Origin: WTFY01 sp965220895
Lineage (GTDB): Bacteria > Pseudomonadota > Gammaproteobacteria > UBA4575
Direction of reading: 5' to 3'
NCBI GenBank assembly: GCA_965220895.1
Contig: OZ244850.1
Span: 1,612,001 to 1,676,000, forward strand
Length of the DNA stretch: 64,000 nucleotides
Shown piece after piece: positions 54,915 through 63,429 of this stretch. The position numbers and the translations under genes are program-made. Below the pieces are notes generated by a model. That model was given only the letters and a program-made list of their open reading frames with translations. It had not been told where the DNA came from and searched no databases. Each line of letters starts with the position of its first letter. Position 1 is the first letter of the stretch.

Positions 54915-55847
54915 ATGTCAGCCCTGATTTGCGGCTCTCTCGCCTACGATACCATCATGGTATTTCCGGGTCGATTCAAGGAGCACATCCTGCCGGAGAA
55001 AGTACACATCCTGAATGTCTCCTTCATGGTGCCGGAGATCCGCCGCGAATTCGGAGGCTGCGCCGGCAATATCGCCTACAACCTGCACCTGCTAGGCGCT
55101 GAGGGCCATATCATGGCCACCGCCGGGCAGGATTTTGAGCCCTACGCGGAATGGATCAAGCAATGCGGTCTGGATCAGCGCTACATCAAGAAAATCGACC
55201 ACGAATTCACTGCGCAGGCCTTTGTCACCACCGACCTCGACGACAACCAGATCACCGCATTCCATTCGGGGGCCATGAACAATTCGCATGAAAATGACGT
55301 GCCCCGCGATGAGGACATCAGCATTGCGATCATCTCGCCGGACGGCAAGGACGGCATGCTGCAGCATGCCAGGCAGTGTCATGAAGCCGGCATCCCGTTC
55401 ATCTTCGATCCAGGTCAGGGCATGCCCATGTTCAACGGCGAGGAACTGCAGTCGTTTGTCGAGCAGGCCACCTACATCTGCGTGAACGACTACGAGTCGG
55501 AGTTGCTGCAGGAGCGTACCGGCCTGGGGGTCAAGCAGATCTCCGAGCAGGTGGAGGCCATGGTCGTGACTTTCGGCAGCAAGGGTTCCGTCATTCACAC
55601 GGACGGCGCCAGCATCGAAATCCCGGCCGTGTGGGCCGGTTCGGTTCAGGATCCCACCGGCTGTGGAGACGCCTATCGCGGCGGGCTGCTGTACGGGCTG
55701 ATGAATGATCTGGACTGGGACGTCAGCGGGCGCATTGCTGCGCTCATCAGCGCCATCAAGGTGGCGCAGCCCGGCACCCAGAACCACCGCACCACCCTGG
55801 ATGCGTTCAAGGAGCGTTTCGAGCAGGAATTCGGGACCACGTTCTAG
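54915..55847 (+). CDS. PfkB-family carbohydrate / nucleoside kinase
   Basis: 310-aa ribokinase-fold kinase. The N-terminal glycine-rich stretch GGCAGNIAYNL and the C-terminal signature DPTGCGDAYRGG are present; the catalytic Asp of GxGD is there, with Cys in place of Ala. This variant resembles adenosine-kinase-like members of the family; the real substrate is unknown. SD AAAGGA lies 9 bp upstream. Confidence 0.85.
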   Translation: MSALICGSLAYDTIMVFPGRFKEHILPEKVHILNVSFMVPEIRREFGGCAGNIAYNLHLLGAEGHIMATAGQDFEPYAEWIKQCGLDQRYIKKIDHEFTAQAFVTTDLDDNQITAFHSGAMNNSHENDVPRDEDISIAIISPDGKDGMLQHARQCHEAGIPFIFDPGQGMPMFNGEELQSFVEQATYICVNDYESELLQERTGLGVKQISEQVEAMVVTFGSKGSVIHTDGASIEIPAVWAGSVQDPTGCGDAYRGGLLYGLMNDLDWDVSGRIAALISAIKVAQPGTQNHRTTLDAFKERFEQEFGTTF

Positions 55848-55856
55848 CCCGCGCCG

Positions 55857-56513
55857 CTATGATTTCAGGCTGACCTGCTTCCAGCCGTGCTCGCTCGCAT
55901 GGGCTGTGAGTTTCTCATCGGCATCGACCGCGACCGGGTGAGCGACCCGCTCAAGCAGCGGCAAGTCATTGTAGGAGTCGGTGTAAAAATAGCTGCCTTG
56001 CAGGCTCCTGGCGTGGGAGTCGGCCCATTGCTGGGCCCGCGTGACCTTGCCCTGGCCAAAACATGGAACGCCTTCCACCTCGCCGGTGAACTCCCCGTCC
56101 ACCCGGGCCGGTTCGGTGGCGATCAGGTGTTCGATCTGCAGCAGTTCGCAGATGGGTTCGACGATGAAGCGGTTGGTCGAGGTGATCACCACCGGCTCGT
56201 CCCCGGCCTTGCGGTGATGGCCGATGAGTTCATGGGCCCTGGCCTTGATGATGGGCTTTATTTGCGTCTCGACGAACCGGCTTCGCCACTGGCACAGCTC
56301 GGCGTAGGGATTTTCGGCCAGCGGCTTGAGCGCGAAGTCGAGAAATTCCAGGATGTCGAACGTGCCTGCGAGGTATTCCCGGTAAAAGCGCTCGTTTTCC
56401 TTTTCGTACGTGTCGCGGTCCACCTTGCCGGTGGAGGCAAGGTAGCGGCCCCATTCGTAGTCACTGTCCCCGTCCAGCAGGGTTTCATCGAGGTCAAAGA
56501 AAACAAGGGTCAT
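55857..56513 (-). CDS. HAD-superfamily IB phosphatase
   Basis: 218 aa with motif I FFDLDETLLDGDSD, motif II Ser/Thr in VITSTN, motif III Lys in GQGKVTRAQ, and motif IV YTDSYNDLPLL. This is the SerB / histidinol-phosphatase-like IB subfamily. I start at the ATG at 56513. The substrate is unknown. It converges on the PfkB kinase. Confidence 0.87.
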   Translation of the reverse strand: MTLVFFDLDETLLDGDSDYEWGRYLASTGKVDRDTYEKENERFYREYLAGTFDILEFLDFALKPLAENPYAELCQWRSRFVETQIKPIIKARAHELIGHHRKAGDEPVVITSTNRFIVEPICELLQIEHLIATEPARVDGEFTGEVEGVPCFGQGKVTRAQQWADSHARSLQGSYFYTDSYNDLPLLERVAHPVAVDADEKLTAHASEHGWKQVSLKS

Positions 56514-56597
56514 TTCAAAATTTACCTGTCTTGGCAAGTTCTTTTGCATGTGGACTAATAGATTCTCGTTGCTCTTGCCCTGTACATGGTCTTGCCA

Positions 56598-56936
56598 TCA
56601 CTTCAACATCCACCCGCATCTTCGCAGAAAGTCGTCGACAGCTTGATCGCGAACCTCTGCTCTCTCCTTTGATTGAATGATGTCTTGATTATCTCCATGC
56701 GTTTGAATCGAAACTAGAACCGTAGTCATTTGGCTGCTGCAATAGTGCGTCATTATTTTCTCAGCAAACAGTTTCTGTTCCTCGATCTGTTCAGGGGTCA
56801 TTTGCAGGATTCGCTGAACAGTCGGTGAATTGTTGAGAATGTCTTCCAAAGCCTGAGTGGGGGAGTTGGTTTGGGTGTCAGCACTTACCGTCATTCCAGC
56901 AGTCAGGACAATGATGAGTAACAATTTTTTTGTCAT
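56598..56936 (-). CDS. Small exported protein, unknown
   Basis: 112 aa, ATG at 56936. The first 20 residues form a signal peptide (MTKKLLLIIVLTAGMTVSAD). The mature part is helical and acidic, with cysteines in HYCSSQ and RRCGW that could form one disulfide. I do not recognise a family. The DNA is more A+T-rich than the neighbours, suggesting a recent arrival. Confidence 0.6.
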   Translation of the reverse strand: MTKKLLLIIVLTAGMTVSADTQTNSPTQALEDILNNSPTVQRILQMTPEQIEEQKLFAEKIMTHYCSSQMTTVLVSIQTHGDNQDIIQSKERAEVRDQAVDDFLRRCGWMLK

Positions 56937-57004
56937 GCTTCTCTCCTTTACAACATGCCATTGCACGGGAATCTTGAGCTCTTGTGCACGAAAATAGGTA
57001 ACGC

Positions 57005-57424
57005 TCAGAAGGGTTTGACGATGACCAGTATGACGATCGCCACCAAGGCCAGCACGGGCGCCTCATTGAACCAGCGGTACCACACGTGCGAGCGGGTGTT
57101 CCGGTCTTCCCGGAATGCCTTCAGGATCACGCCACACCAGACGTGATAGAGGACCAGGAACCCGACCAGCACAAGCTTGGCGGCCATCCAGCCAGTATGC
57201 AGAAATCCTGGTACGTAATGGAGGAGGCCGATGCCGGACAGCAGCGCAAGCACCGCACTGGGTGTCATGATGCCCCGGAAAAGTTTTCGTTCCATGACCT
57301 TGAAGCGCTCCAGGCTGGTACTGTCGCTCGACATCGCGTGGTATACGAACAGGCGCGGCAAGTAGAACAGTCCCGCGAACCAGGTGATGACGAAAACAAT
57401 GTGAAACGCCTTGATCCAGAGCAT
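57005..57424 (-). CDS. hemJ: Protoporphyrinogen IX oxidase HemJ
   Basis: 139-aa membrane protein with four helices. The conserved His8 in KAFHIVFVITWFAGLFYLPRL and the Arg/Lys residues match the HemJ (UPF0093) family. HemJ oxidises protoporphyrinogen IX before iron insertion and can be haem-associated. It precedes a ClC gene and argC, as in relatives. Confidence 0.93.
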   Translation of the reverse strand: MLWIKAFHIVFVITWFAGLFYLPRLFVYHAMSSDSTSLERFKVMERKLFRGIMTPSAVLALLSGIGLLHYVPGFLHTGWMAAKLVLVGFLVLYHVWCGVILKAFREDRNTRSHVWYRWFNEAPVLALVAIVILVIVKPF

Positions 57425-57448
57425 ATCGGTTGACTCCTGCAGTGGCCG

Positions 57449-59200
57449 CTAGGTGAAGTAGGAGCTCTTCATGTTGGCGAAGGTGAGCACGCCGTAGATC
57501 TTGGCCGTACCTTCGGCTGAAAAACTGCGAATGCACAGCGCTTCCACGTTATCCCTCAAAAACTGTTCGCGCGCGGAACTGACCGTCGCTTTCATATCGG
57601 TAAATCCTGCCCGCAGGCGCTTGGCGGGAATTTCCATGAGGTCGATCTCGGCATCTCCGGGCCCCTCGTCCTCCAACAGGAAATGGGTCAGGTCCTTCGC
57701 CGCCAGCACCGATACCCCGGAGTCTTCTTCGATCACGATCCACTCCGTCCCGCCTTTCACCAGTTCCCTGGCCTGTCCGGGTGTGACCACCCGGTGGCTG
57801 TTCTTGATGTTGCGGTTCATGACGTTGACCACGCCCACGCGCCCGAAAGCCTGTCCAAGGGGATTGTGGCGGTAATCCATGCCCCGGTCACGCATCAGCG
57901 TGCGGTAGACGGAGTGCTGGCCAAACAGCACGCTGGCCGTCAGTCCTGCCGTGACGATCGCCAGCATGCCGGGCAGGATCACGTTCGAGTTGCGGGTCAG
58001 TTCAAAGACCGCGGTCAGTGCCGCCAGCGGGGCCTGCAAGACCGCACCCATCATCGCACCCATGCCGATCAGGGCATACAGGCCCGGGGAGGAGGAGGGC
58101 CCGGGGATCATCCATTGCCCAACAATGCCCATCATGCCGCCGAGGCACGCACCGATGAAAAACGTCGGGCCGATCAGCCCGGCCGGCACCCCGAGACCCA
58201 CGCTGCAGGCGGTGGCGATCACCTTGGCGGCAAATATCATGAACAGCAGGACCAGTCCGATCTCGCTGTGCAGGATGCTGTCGGCCGTGTCGTAGCCCAG
58301 CCCCATGATTTGCGGGACGAACACGGCCAGAACGCCCGTGATGGAGCCTGCGATCAGGAACCGTTTCCAGATCGGCAGCTCACGCCCGGCGCGTGCCGTG
58401 AACCGGGTCAGGAAAATGAACAGGAATGCGGCAAACCCGGTGACCACCCCGAGCAGGACAATGTAGGGAAGCTCGAGCAGGGTGATGAACTCGAAGTTGG
58501 GCACGGAAAATACCGGTTCTGCCCCGAACACGGCCCGCGAGATGGCCGTGGCGCTGACTGCTGCCAGGATGACCGGCAAAAAACCGGCCAGCGTGTATTC
58601 CATCATCACCACTTCCAGGGCGAAGATTACACCAGCCAGCGGGGTATTGAACGAGGCGCTGATGCCGGCGGCGGCTCCGCAGGCGATCAGGGTGCGGATT
58701 GCATTGTCCGGGAGTGCCAGGCGCTGCCCCAAGAGACTGCCGGTCGCAGCTCCCAGGTGGATGGAGGGGCCTTCACGCCCGAGGGACTGCCCCGAAATGA
58801 TGGCCAGCGCTGCCCCCACGTATTGCAGGATCAGGCCCCGCAGACCCAGGTATCCCCGGTTGTAGGAGAGTCGTTCCATGACGTGCAGCACGCCGACGTT
58901 CGACTGGCCTTTCGCCCAGAGCCGAAATACCAGCGCGATCAAGAGGGCGCCGGCCACGGGCAGCGCAATGCGAATGCCGATCGGCAGCCCCTCGAAATTT
59001 CCGGGCGCACCGTCCGGCAGGAAAAGCAGCTGCGCATTTTCGATCAGCAGGCGGAAGGAGACGATGACGAGGCCCGTGGCCAGCCCGGCCAGCACACTCA
59101 ACACCGCAAGCTGGGCGAGCGCATCGGGTCTTGAGGTGCGCAAGCGCAGGTTCTCGAGCGCAGTATGAATGAGACCCCTGATGCGCGGCAGCTTCTTCAT
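57449..59200 (-). CDS. ClC-type chloride channel/antiporter with C-terminal CBS region
   Basis: 583 aa. The ClC helices carry GREGPS (gating Glu region), AGISASFNTPLAG and GVPAGLIGP, the chloride-selectivity motifs in slightly altered form. The C-terminal 130 residues resemble two CBS-like modules beginning at VVNVMNRNIKNSHRVVTP. The gating Glu suggests a proton-coupled exchanger, which is inference. I start at the ATG at 59200; the ATG at 59224 adds eight residues. Confidence 0.9.
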   Translation of the reverse strand: MKKLPRIRGLIHTALENLRLRTSRPDALAQLAVLSVLAGLATGLVIVSFRLLIENAQLLFLPDGAPGNFEGLPIGIRIALPVAGALLIALVFRLWAKGQSNVGVLHVMERLSYNRGYLGLRGLILQYVGAALAIISGQSLGREGPSIHLGAATGSLLGQRLALPDNAIRTLIACGAAAGISASFNTPLAGVIFALEVVMMEYTLAGFLPVILAAVSATAISRAVFGAEPVFSVPNFEFITLLELPYIVLLGVVTGFAAFLFIFLTRFTARAGRELPIWKRFLIAGSITGVLAVFVPQIMGLGYDTADSILHSEIGLVLLFMIFAAKVIATACSVGLGVPAGLIGPTFFIGACLGGMMGIVGQWMIPGPSSSPGLYALIGMGAMMGAVLQAPLAALTAVFELTRNSNVILPGMLAIVTAGLTASVLFGQHSVYRTLMRDRGMDYRHNPLGQAFGRVGVVNVMNRNIKNSHRVVTPGQARELVKGGTEWIVIEEDSGVSVLAAKDLTHFLLEDEGPGDAEIDLMEIPAKRLRAGFTDMKATVSSAREQFLRDNVEALCIRSFSAEGTAKIYGVLTFANMKSSYFT

Positions 59201-59301
59201 AGCGGGAATTATGCCAGAGGTCATCCGGGTGTAGGGTCTGGCTTTTGGCTGCCTGTACTAATCTTGTATGATGCACGGGACCCCAATACGGACCAGCCAA
59301 A

Positions 59302-60333
59302 ATGATTTCTGTCGGAATAGTCGGAGGAACCGGGTACACCGGTGCGGAACTGCTGCGCCTGCTGGCCGCCCACCCCGGGGCCCGCGTGCAGGCCGTGACC
59401 TCGCGCACCGAGGCGGGCAAGGCCCTGGCCGGGCTGTATCCCCACCTGTCCTGTCTGGGGGACCTGGAGTTCGTGGCACCGGATTCATCCGAACTCAAGC
59501 AGTGCGAGTGCGTTTTTTTTGCCGCACCCAACGGCACCGCCATGCACAGGGTCCCGGAGTTGATCGAGGCCGGGATCAAGGCCATTGATCTGGCCGCGGA
59601 TTTTCGAATCAGGGATCCGGCGGTCTGGGGACACTGGTACAGGCAGGAGCATGCCTGCCCGCAGCTGCTGCCATCGGCCGTCTACGGGCTCCCCGAGGTG
59701 CATCGCGAAAAAATCCGTGAAGCCCGTCTGGTCGCCAATCCGGGCTGCTATCCGACGGCCGTGATCCTGGCCGCACTGCCGCTGCTCGAGCAGGACCTGT
59801 GCGGTGACGCTCACCTGATTGCCGATGCCAAGTCCGGCGTCAGCGGTGCCGGGCGAGGGGCGAGTGTGCCTGCACTGTTCAGCGAGGCGGGCGAGAATTT
59901 CAAGGCCTACAACGTGCGCGCCCACCGGCACTGGCCGGAGATCACGCAGGAACTGCAAGGCATCAGCGAGTCCCCGGTCAGCCTGACGTTCACCCCGCAC
60001 CTCGTGCCCATGGTACGAGGCATATTTGCAACGGTCTACGCCCCGGATGTGGACCGCTCCGCCGATCTTAACGCCCTTTATGAGCAGCGGTTTTCCGAGG
60101 AGCCTTTCGTCGAAGTTTTGCAAGGCGATGCCCTGCCGGAGACCAAGCACGTGCGCGGCTCGAACTCCTGCCGGATCTCCGTGCAGCGGCCCAACGATGG
60201 CGAGGTGGTCGTCGTGCTGTCCGTGATCGACAATCTGGTCAAGGGCGCCGCGGGGCAGGCGGTGCAGAACATGAACCTCATGTTCGGTCTGGATGAAACA
60301 TCAGGGCTGATGCAGGCGGGCCTTTTCCCGTAG
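59302..60333 (+). CDS. argC: N-acetyl-gamma-glutamyl-phosphate reductase
   Basis: Third step of arginine synthesis. The Rossmann motif GGTGYTGAELL is at residues 8-18 and the catalytic cysteine is C149 in NPGCYPTA. Length is 343 aa. It is the first gene of a conserved run: argC, DUF6776, bactofilin, erpA. Confidence 0.96.
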   Translation: MISVGIVGGTGYTGAELLRLLAAHPGARVQAVTSRTEAGKALAGLYPHLSCLGDLEFVAPDSSELKQCECVFFAAPNGTAMHRVPELIEAGIKAIDLAADFRIRDPAVWGHWYRQEHACPQLLPSAVYGLPEVHREKIREARLVANPGCYPTAVILAALPLLEQDLCGDAHLIADAKSGVSGAGRGASVPALFSEAGENFKAYNVRAHRHWPEITQELQGISESPVSLTFTPHLVPMVRGIFATVYAPDVDRSADLNALYEQRFSEEPFVEVLQGDALPETKHVRGSNSCRISVQRPNDGEVVVVLSVIDNLVKGAAGQAVQNMNLMFGLDETSGLMQAGLFP

Positions 60334-60363
60334 GCCGGCACCGGGTTTCGGTCTTTCAGAACG

Positions 60364-61116
60364 ATGGTTTGGAACATTCGCATCCGGGAACCTTTCGTGC
60401 GCTCCGTGTCGCGCGTGCAGGTCGTCCTGATTCTCCTGATCGCGATGGCCATCGCCTTCTGGCTGGGCACGAAGAGCACGAACCTGCCGTTTCTGGAAGA
60501 TCTGGTGGTTTCCGAGGTCTCGGACAAGAACAAGACGATCCGGCAGCTGGAGAAGTCGAACGGTCGGCTCAAGAACGAGGTAGCCCTGGCCAAACGTAGC
60601 GCAGAAGCCGAGTCGGTCGCCATCCGGGAAATGAAAACCATGATGCGCGAAAAAGACGCCGAGTTGCTGCAGTTGACCCAGGAGCTTCATTTTTATCGTA
60701 CACTTTACTCGCCCGATGCGGACCATACGACGGTGCAGTTGAACGCATTCCGGTTGCACGCAGGCCCAGCCGCAGGACAGTTTGACTACCGTCTGGTCCT
60801 GACCGGCGTGCCCAGAAAAAACGAGAAGGTTTCCGGTGTGATCGGGCTGAGCGTGGCAGGGGAGCAGCAGGGAGTCGCGAAAGAACTCGTGTTTGAAGCC
60901 GCCCGCGGGGCTGATCAGGATGAAGCGTTGAGATTTTCTTTCCGGTATTTTCAGGAGATCTCAGGCAGCCTGTCCTTGCCTGAGGATTTCGAGCCGAGCG
61001 GTGTCCAGGTGGCGTTGCTTCGCGATGGCCTCAAAAACAAGCCGGTGGTCGCGAGTTACCCCTGGGATGAGGTCTACGGGCAGAATGAAGTCCACCCGGT
61101 GCGACCGGAGGAGTGA
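60364..61116 (+). CDS. DUF6776 coiled-coil membrane protein
   Basis: 250 aa. One transmembrane helix at about residues 19-36, then a heptad-like coiled coil (about 50-110), then a globular C-terminal domain. The family is conserved next to bactofilin in gammaproteobacteria, suggesting a joint envelope or cytoskeletal role, which is not proven. It ends 2 bp before the bactofilin ATG. Confidence 0.8.
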   Translation: MVWNIRIREPFVRSVSRVQVVLILLIAMAIAFWLGTKSTNLPFLEDLVVSEVSDKNKTIRQLEKSNGRLKNEVALAKRSAEAESVAIREMKTMMREKDAELLQLTQELHFYRTLYSPDADHTTVQLNAFRLHAGPAAGQFDYRLVLTGVPRKNEKVSGVIGLSVAGEQQGVAKELVFEAARGADQDEALRFSFRYFQEISGSLSLPEDFEPSGVQVALLRDGLKNKPVVASYPWDEVYGQNEVHPVRPEE

Positions 61117-61118
61117 AT

Positions 61119-61499
61119 ATGGCATTTAGGAAAAAAATCAAGGCAGTCCAGGTCGATACCCTGGTCGGCCCGATGTCCAAGGTGGTCGGCGATGTCTATT
61201 ACGGCGGCGGACTGCAGATCGAAGGCACGGTCGAGGGCAACGTCCTGGCCAAGGGCGAGGACAAGTGCGTCCTGGTTATCGGTGAGATGGGGGTGGTCGA
61301 AGGGGAAATCCGCGGCACCTACATCATCATCGACGGCACCGTGCACGGCGACATCTATGCCAGCGAAGGCATCGAACTGAAAGCCGGAGCCAAGATCAAC
61401 GGCGACATCTACTATGCCTCGCTTGGCATAACCGTGGGCGCCGAGGTGAACGGAAAGCTGGTCAGCCAGCCGTCCCCTGCTCCTGCCGATGTCCTGTAG
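61119..61499 (+). CDS. Bactofilin
   Basis: Cytoskeletal polymer-forming protein, 126 aa. The central domain is a stack of short beta-helix rungs (GDVYYGGGLQIEGTVEGNV, GEMGVVEGEIRGTYIIIDGTVHG and so on) of the DUF583 type. Such filaments shape cell wall growth or localise proteins. The ATG at 61119 has a strong GGAGGAG site 7 bp upstream; the GTG at 61113 is less likely. Confidence 0.92.
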   Translation: MAFRKKIKAVQVDTLVGPMSKVVGDVYYGGGLQIEGTVEGNVLAKGEDKCVLVIGEMGVVEGEIRGTYIIIDGTVHGDIYASEGIELKAGAKINGDIYYASLGITVGAEVNGKLVSQPSPAPADVL

Positions 61500-61514
61500 G
61501 CAGCTACTTTGGGG

Positions 61515-61550
61515 ATATTGACTACCAAATTGAGGTCTAGTAGTTAATAA
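61515..61550 (+). promoter_or_regulatory. Possible erpA promoter
   Basis: A good -35-like TTGACT (61518-61523) lies in an A+T-rich stretch ahead of erpA, followed by TAATAATC-type sequence about 20 bp downstream. The TTGACT lies in a context slightly reminiscent of IscR type 1 sites, but the match is partial. IscR control is only a guess. Confidence 0.3.
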
Positions 61551-61585
61551 TCAGTAGATTACAGTCTTCGGACCGGAGTACAGTC

Positions 61586-61951
61586 ATGACCGCAACAGAA
61601 ACCGCACCAACCGCACCGCCTCCATCGCTGGTATTTACGGATGCCGCTGCCAGCAAGGTCAAGCAGCTCATCGAGGAGGAAGACAACCAGGATCTCAAGC
61701 TGCGCGTGTTCGTGAGCGGCGGCGGGTGCTCCGGGTTCCAGTACGGGTTCACTTTTGACGAGAACCTCCAGGACGGCGACACTTCGGTCGAGAACGGCGG
61801 CATTACCCTGCTGGTCGACCCCATGAGCTTCCAGTACCTGATGGGCGCGGAAATCGATTACACGGAAGGCCTGGAAGGGGCCCAGTTCGTCATTCGAAAC
61901 CCCAATGCGCAGACCACCTGCGGCTGCGGTTCCTCATTTTCTCCAGGCTGA
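61586..61951 (+). CDS. erpA: Iron-sulfur cluster insertion protein ErpA
   Basis: 121-aa A-type carrier that delivers Fe-S clusters to apoproteins such as IspG. The three cluster cysteines are C48 (GGGCSGFQYGF), C112 and C114 (TCGCGSSF). The TTCGCGSSF ending is ErpA-like. It is preceded by a separate promoter-like region and followed by a strong terminator. Confidence 0.95.
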   Translation: MTATETAPTAPPPSLVFTDAAASKVKQLIEEEDNQDLKLRVFVSGGGCSGFQYGFTFDENLQDGDTSVENGGITLLVDPMSFQYLMGAEIDYTEGLEGAQFVIRNPNAQTTCGCGSSFSPG

Positions 61952-61975
61952 CAAGCCGGCTCAACGACTCTTGAG

Positions 61976-62001
61976 AAAGGCGCCCACGAGGCGCCTTTTT
62001 T
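61976..62001 (+). terminator. Rho-independent terminator of erpA
   Basis: The arms AAAGGCGCC and GGCGCCTTT form a perfect stem with a CACGA loop, followed by a run of T. The T tract is on the plus-strand 3' side, 24 bp after the erpA stop. The A-poor left side makes it weak for the convergent anmK gene. Confidence 0.9.
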
Positions 62002-62029
62002 ATTGCGGGCCCAGCCGGCCGCTATATCT

Positions 62030-63145
62030 TCACTTTGTCCGGTGGACCTCGCCGAGGACCACCTCCCGGCGCGCGCCGGTGACGCTCGGCAGGTTGGCGG
62101 GCTTGCCGTCCAGAGCCTGTTTGGCGAGCCAGGCGAAGGTCATGGCCTCCAGCCACTTTGCGGGCACCCCGTGAACATCGGTGCGCTCCACGGGCAGGCC
62201 CGGCATCGCATGTTCGAGACGCGAGACCAGATAGGCATTATTGCTTCCCCCGCCGCACAGCAGGACTCGTGCGGGCGACAAGCGGGGATGGGCCTGCATG
62301 CCCTGGGCGATGGACTGTGCCGTGAGTTCCACCAGGGTTGCCTGCACGTCCTCATGCGCCAGGGGCGTTCCATGTCGGGCCAGCCTGTTCCGCAGCCAGG
62401 TGAGGTTGAACGTCTCGCGGCCGGTGGATTTGGGCGGCGGGCGTTCGAAATAGGGGTCTTCAAGCATCTGATCGAGCAAATCCCGGTTCACGGTGCCGCT
62501 TTTCGCCCAGTCACCATTGTGGTCGAAATCAAGCCCCTGGCAATGCTGGATCCAGGCATCCGACAAGGTGTTTGCCGGCCCGGTATCAAAGCCCGTGACG
62601 TCCAGGGAAGGGCCCGATGGCAGGAAGGTGAGGTTGGCAATGCCGCCCAGGTTCAGGATGGCCCGGTCTTCATTTCGGCTGCGAAACAGCCGGGCATGAT
62701 AGGCGCAGGCGAGCGGCGCGCCCTGGCCCCCGGCATCGATATCCGCCTGACGAAAATTGCTGACGGTCGGGATGCCTGTTGTGTGTGCGATCTCCCGGGC
62801 ATCGCCGAGCTGAATCGAGACCGGCGGCGTGCCCTCGGGGTCATGAAACACCGTTTGCCCGTGGCTGCCCACGGCTTGCACCTGGTCCGCCTGCACCGAG
62901 GCCTCCTCAAGCAGGTCGCCAATGGCCTTTGCATAGGACGCTACCAGTTGCCGGTCGAGAGTTGCAGTGTCCTGGGGCCAGGTCCTGGCCGAAATGATGC
63001 GATTGATCTCGCTTTTCAGATCCGGGTCAATCCGCTGGCTGAGGTGTGCGACCAGGCGGGTGTCCGACACTGAAAAGTCCATCAGCACGGCATCAACAGC
63101 ATCCACGCTGGTGCCGGACATTAGCCCGATGAATAGCCTGGCCAT
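62030..63145 (-). CDS. anmK: Anhydro-N-acetylmuramic acid kinase
   Basis: Recycles anhydroMurNAc from cell wall turnover to MurNAc-6-phosphate. The N-terminal GLMSGTSVDAVDAVL and the central ADIDAGGQGAPLA match the family. Length is 371 aa. It is downstream of the M23 endopeptidase gene on the same strand, the usual order beside erpA. Confidence 0.95.
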   Translation of the reverse strand: MARLFIGLMSGTSVDAVDAVLMDFSVSDTRLVAHLSQRIDPDLKSEINRIISARTWPQDTATLDRQLVASYAKAIGDLLEEASVQADQVQAVGSHGQTVFHDPEGTPPVSIQLGDAREIAHTTGIPTVSNFRQADIDAGGQGAPLACAYHARLFRSRNEDRAILNLGGIANLTFLPSGPSLDVTGFDTGPANTLSDAWIQHCQGLDFDHNGDWAKSGTVNRDLLDQMLEDPYFERPPPKSTGRETFNLTWLRNRLARHGTPLAHEDVQATLVELTAQSIAQGMQAHPRLSPARVLLCGGGSNNAYLVSRLEHAMPGLPVERTDVHGVPAKWLEAMTFAWLAKQALDGKPANLPSVTGARREVVLGEVHRTK

Positions 63146-63200
63146 TACTTGTCTGCACTGTTCCTCGTTGAGGACTACAGTTTGCTAGGGAATTATATAC

Positions 63201-63377
63201 TTGACTAAACAAGTATCCATTTAACGCTTCACAGACCAGCGAATGCTGCCATCTCCACGTTCACCCGCCCCATTCCCGGAGGCTGACCCCTTGGTTATCG
63301 GGGATTTAGTGGGATTCTGCATCCCTGTATACAATATATTGTGAATTTAGGGCTCTTTGCAACTCTTGTTTAGTCAA
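63201..63377. repeat. 13-bp perfect inverted repeats, MITE-like
   Basis: TTGACTAAACAAG at 63201-63213 is repeated in inverse orientation at 63365-63377. The interval is 151 bp of non-coding DNA between anmK and the M23 gene. No clear target-site duplication is visible. The left copy itself overlaps a hairpin (ATACTTG / CAAGTAT). The interval also holds a perfect 12-bp palindrome (63331-63342). Confidence 0.5.
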
Positions 63378-63429
63378 ATTATTTAAGTCCCGGTTGCTAT
63401 ATGTCAGGCAATTCTGGAAATGCGCGTGT

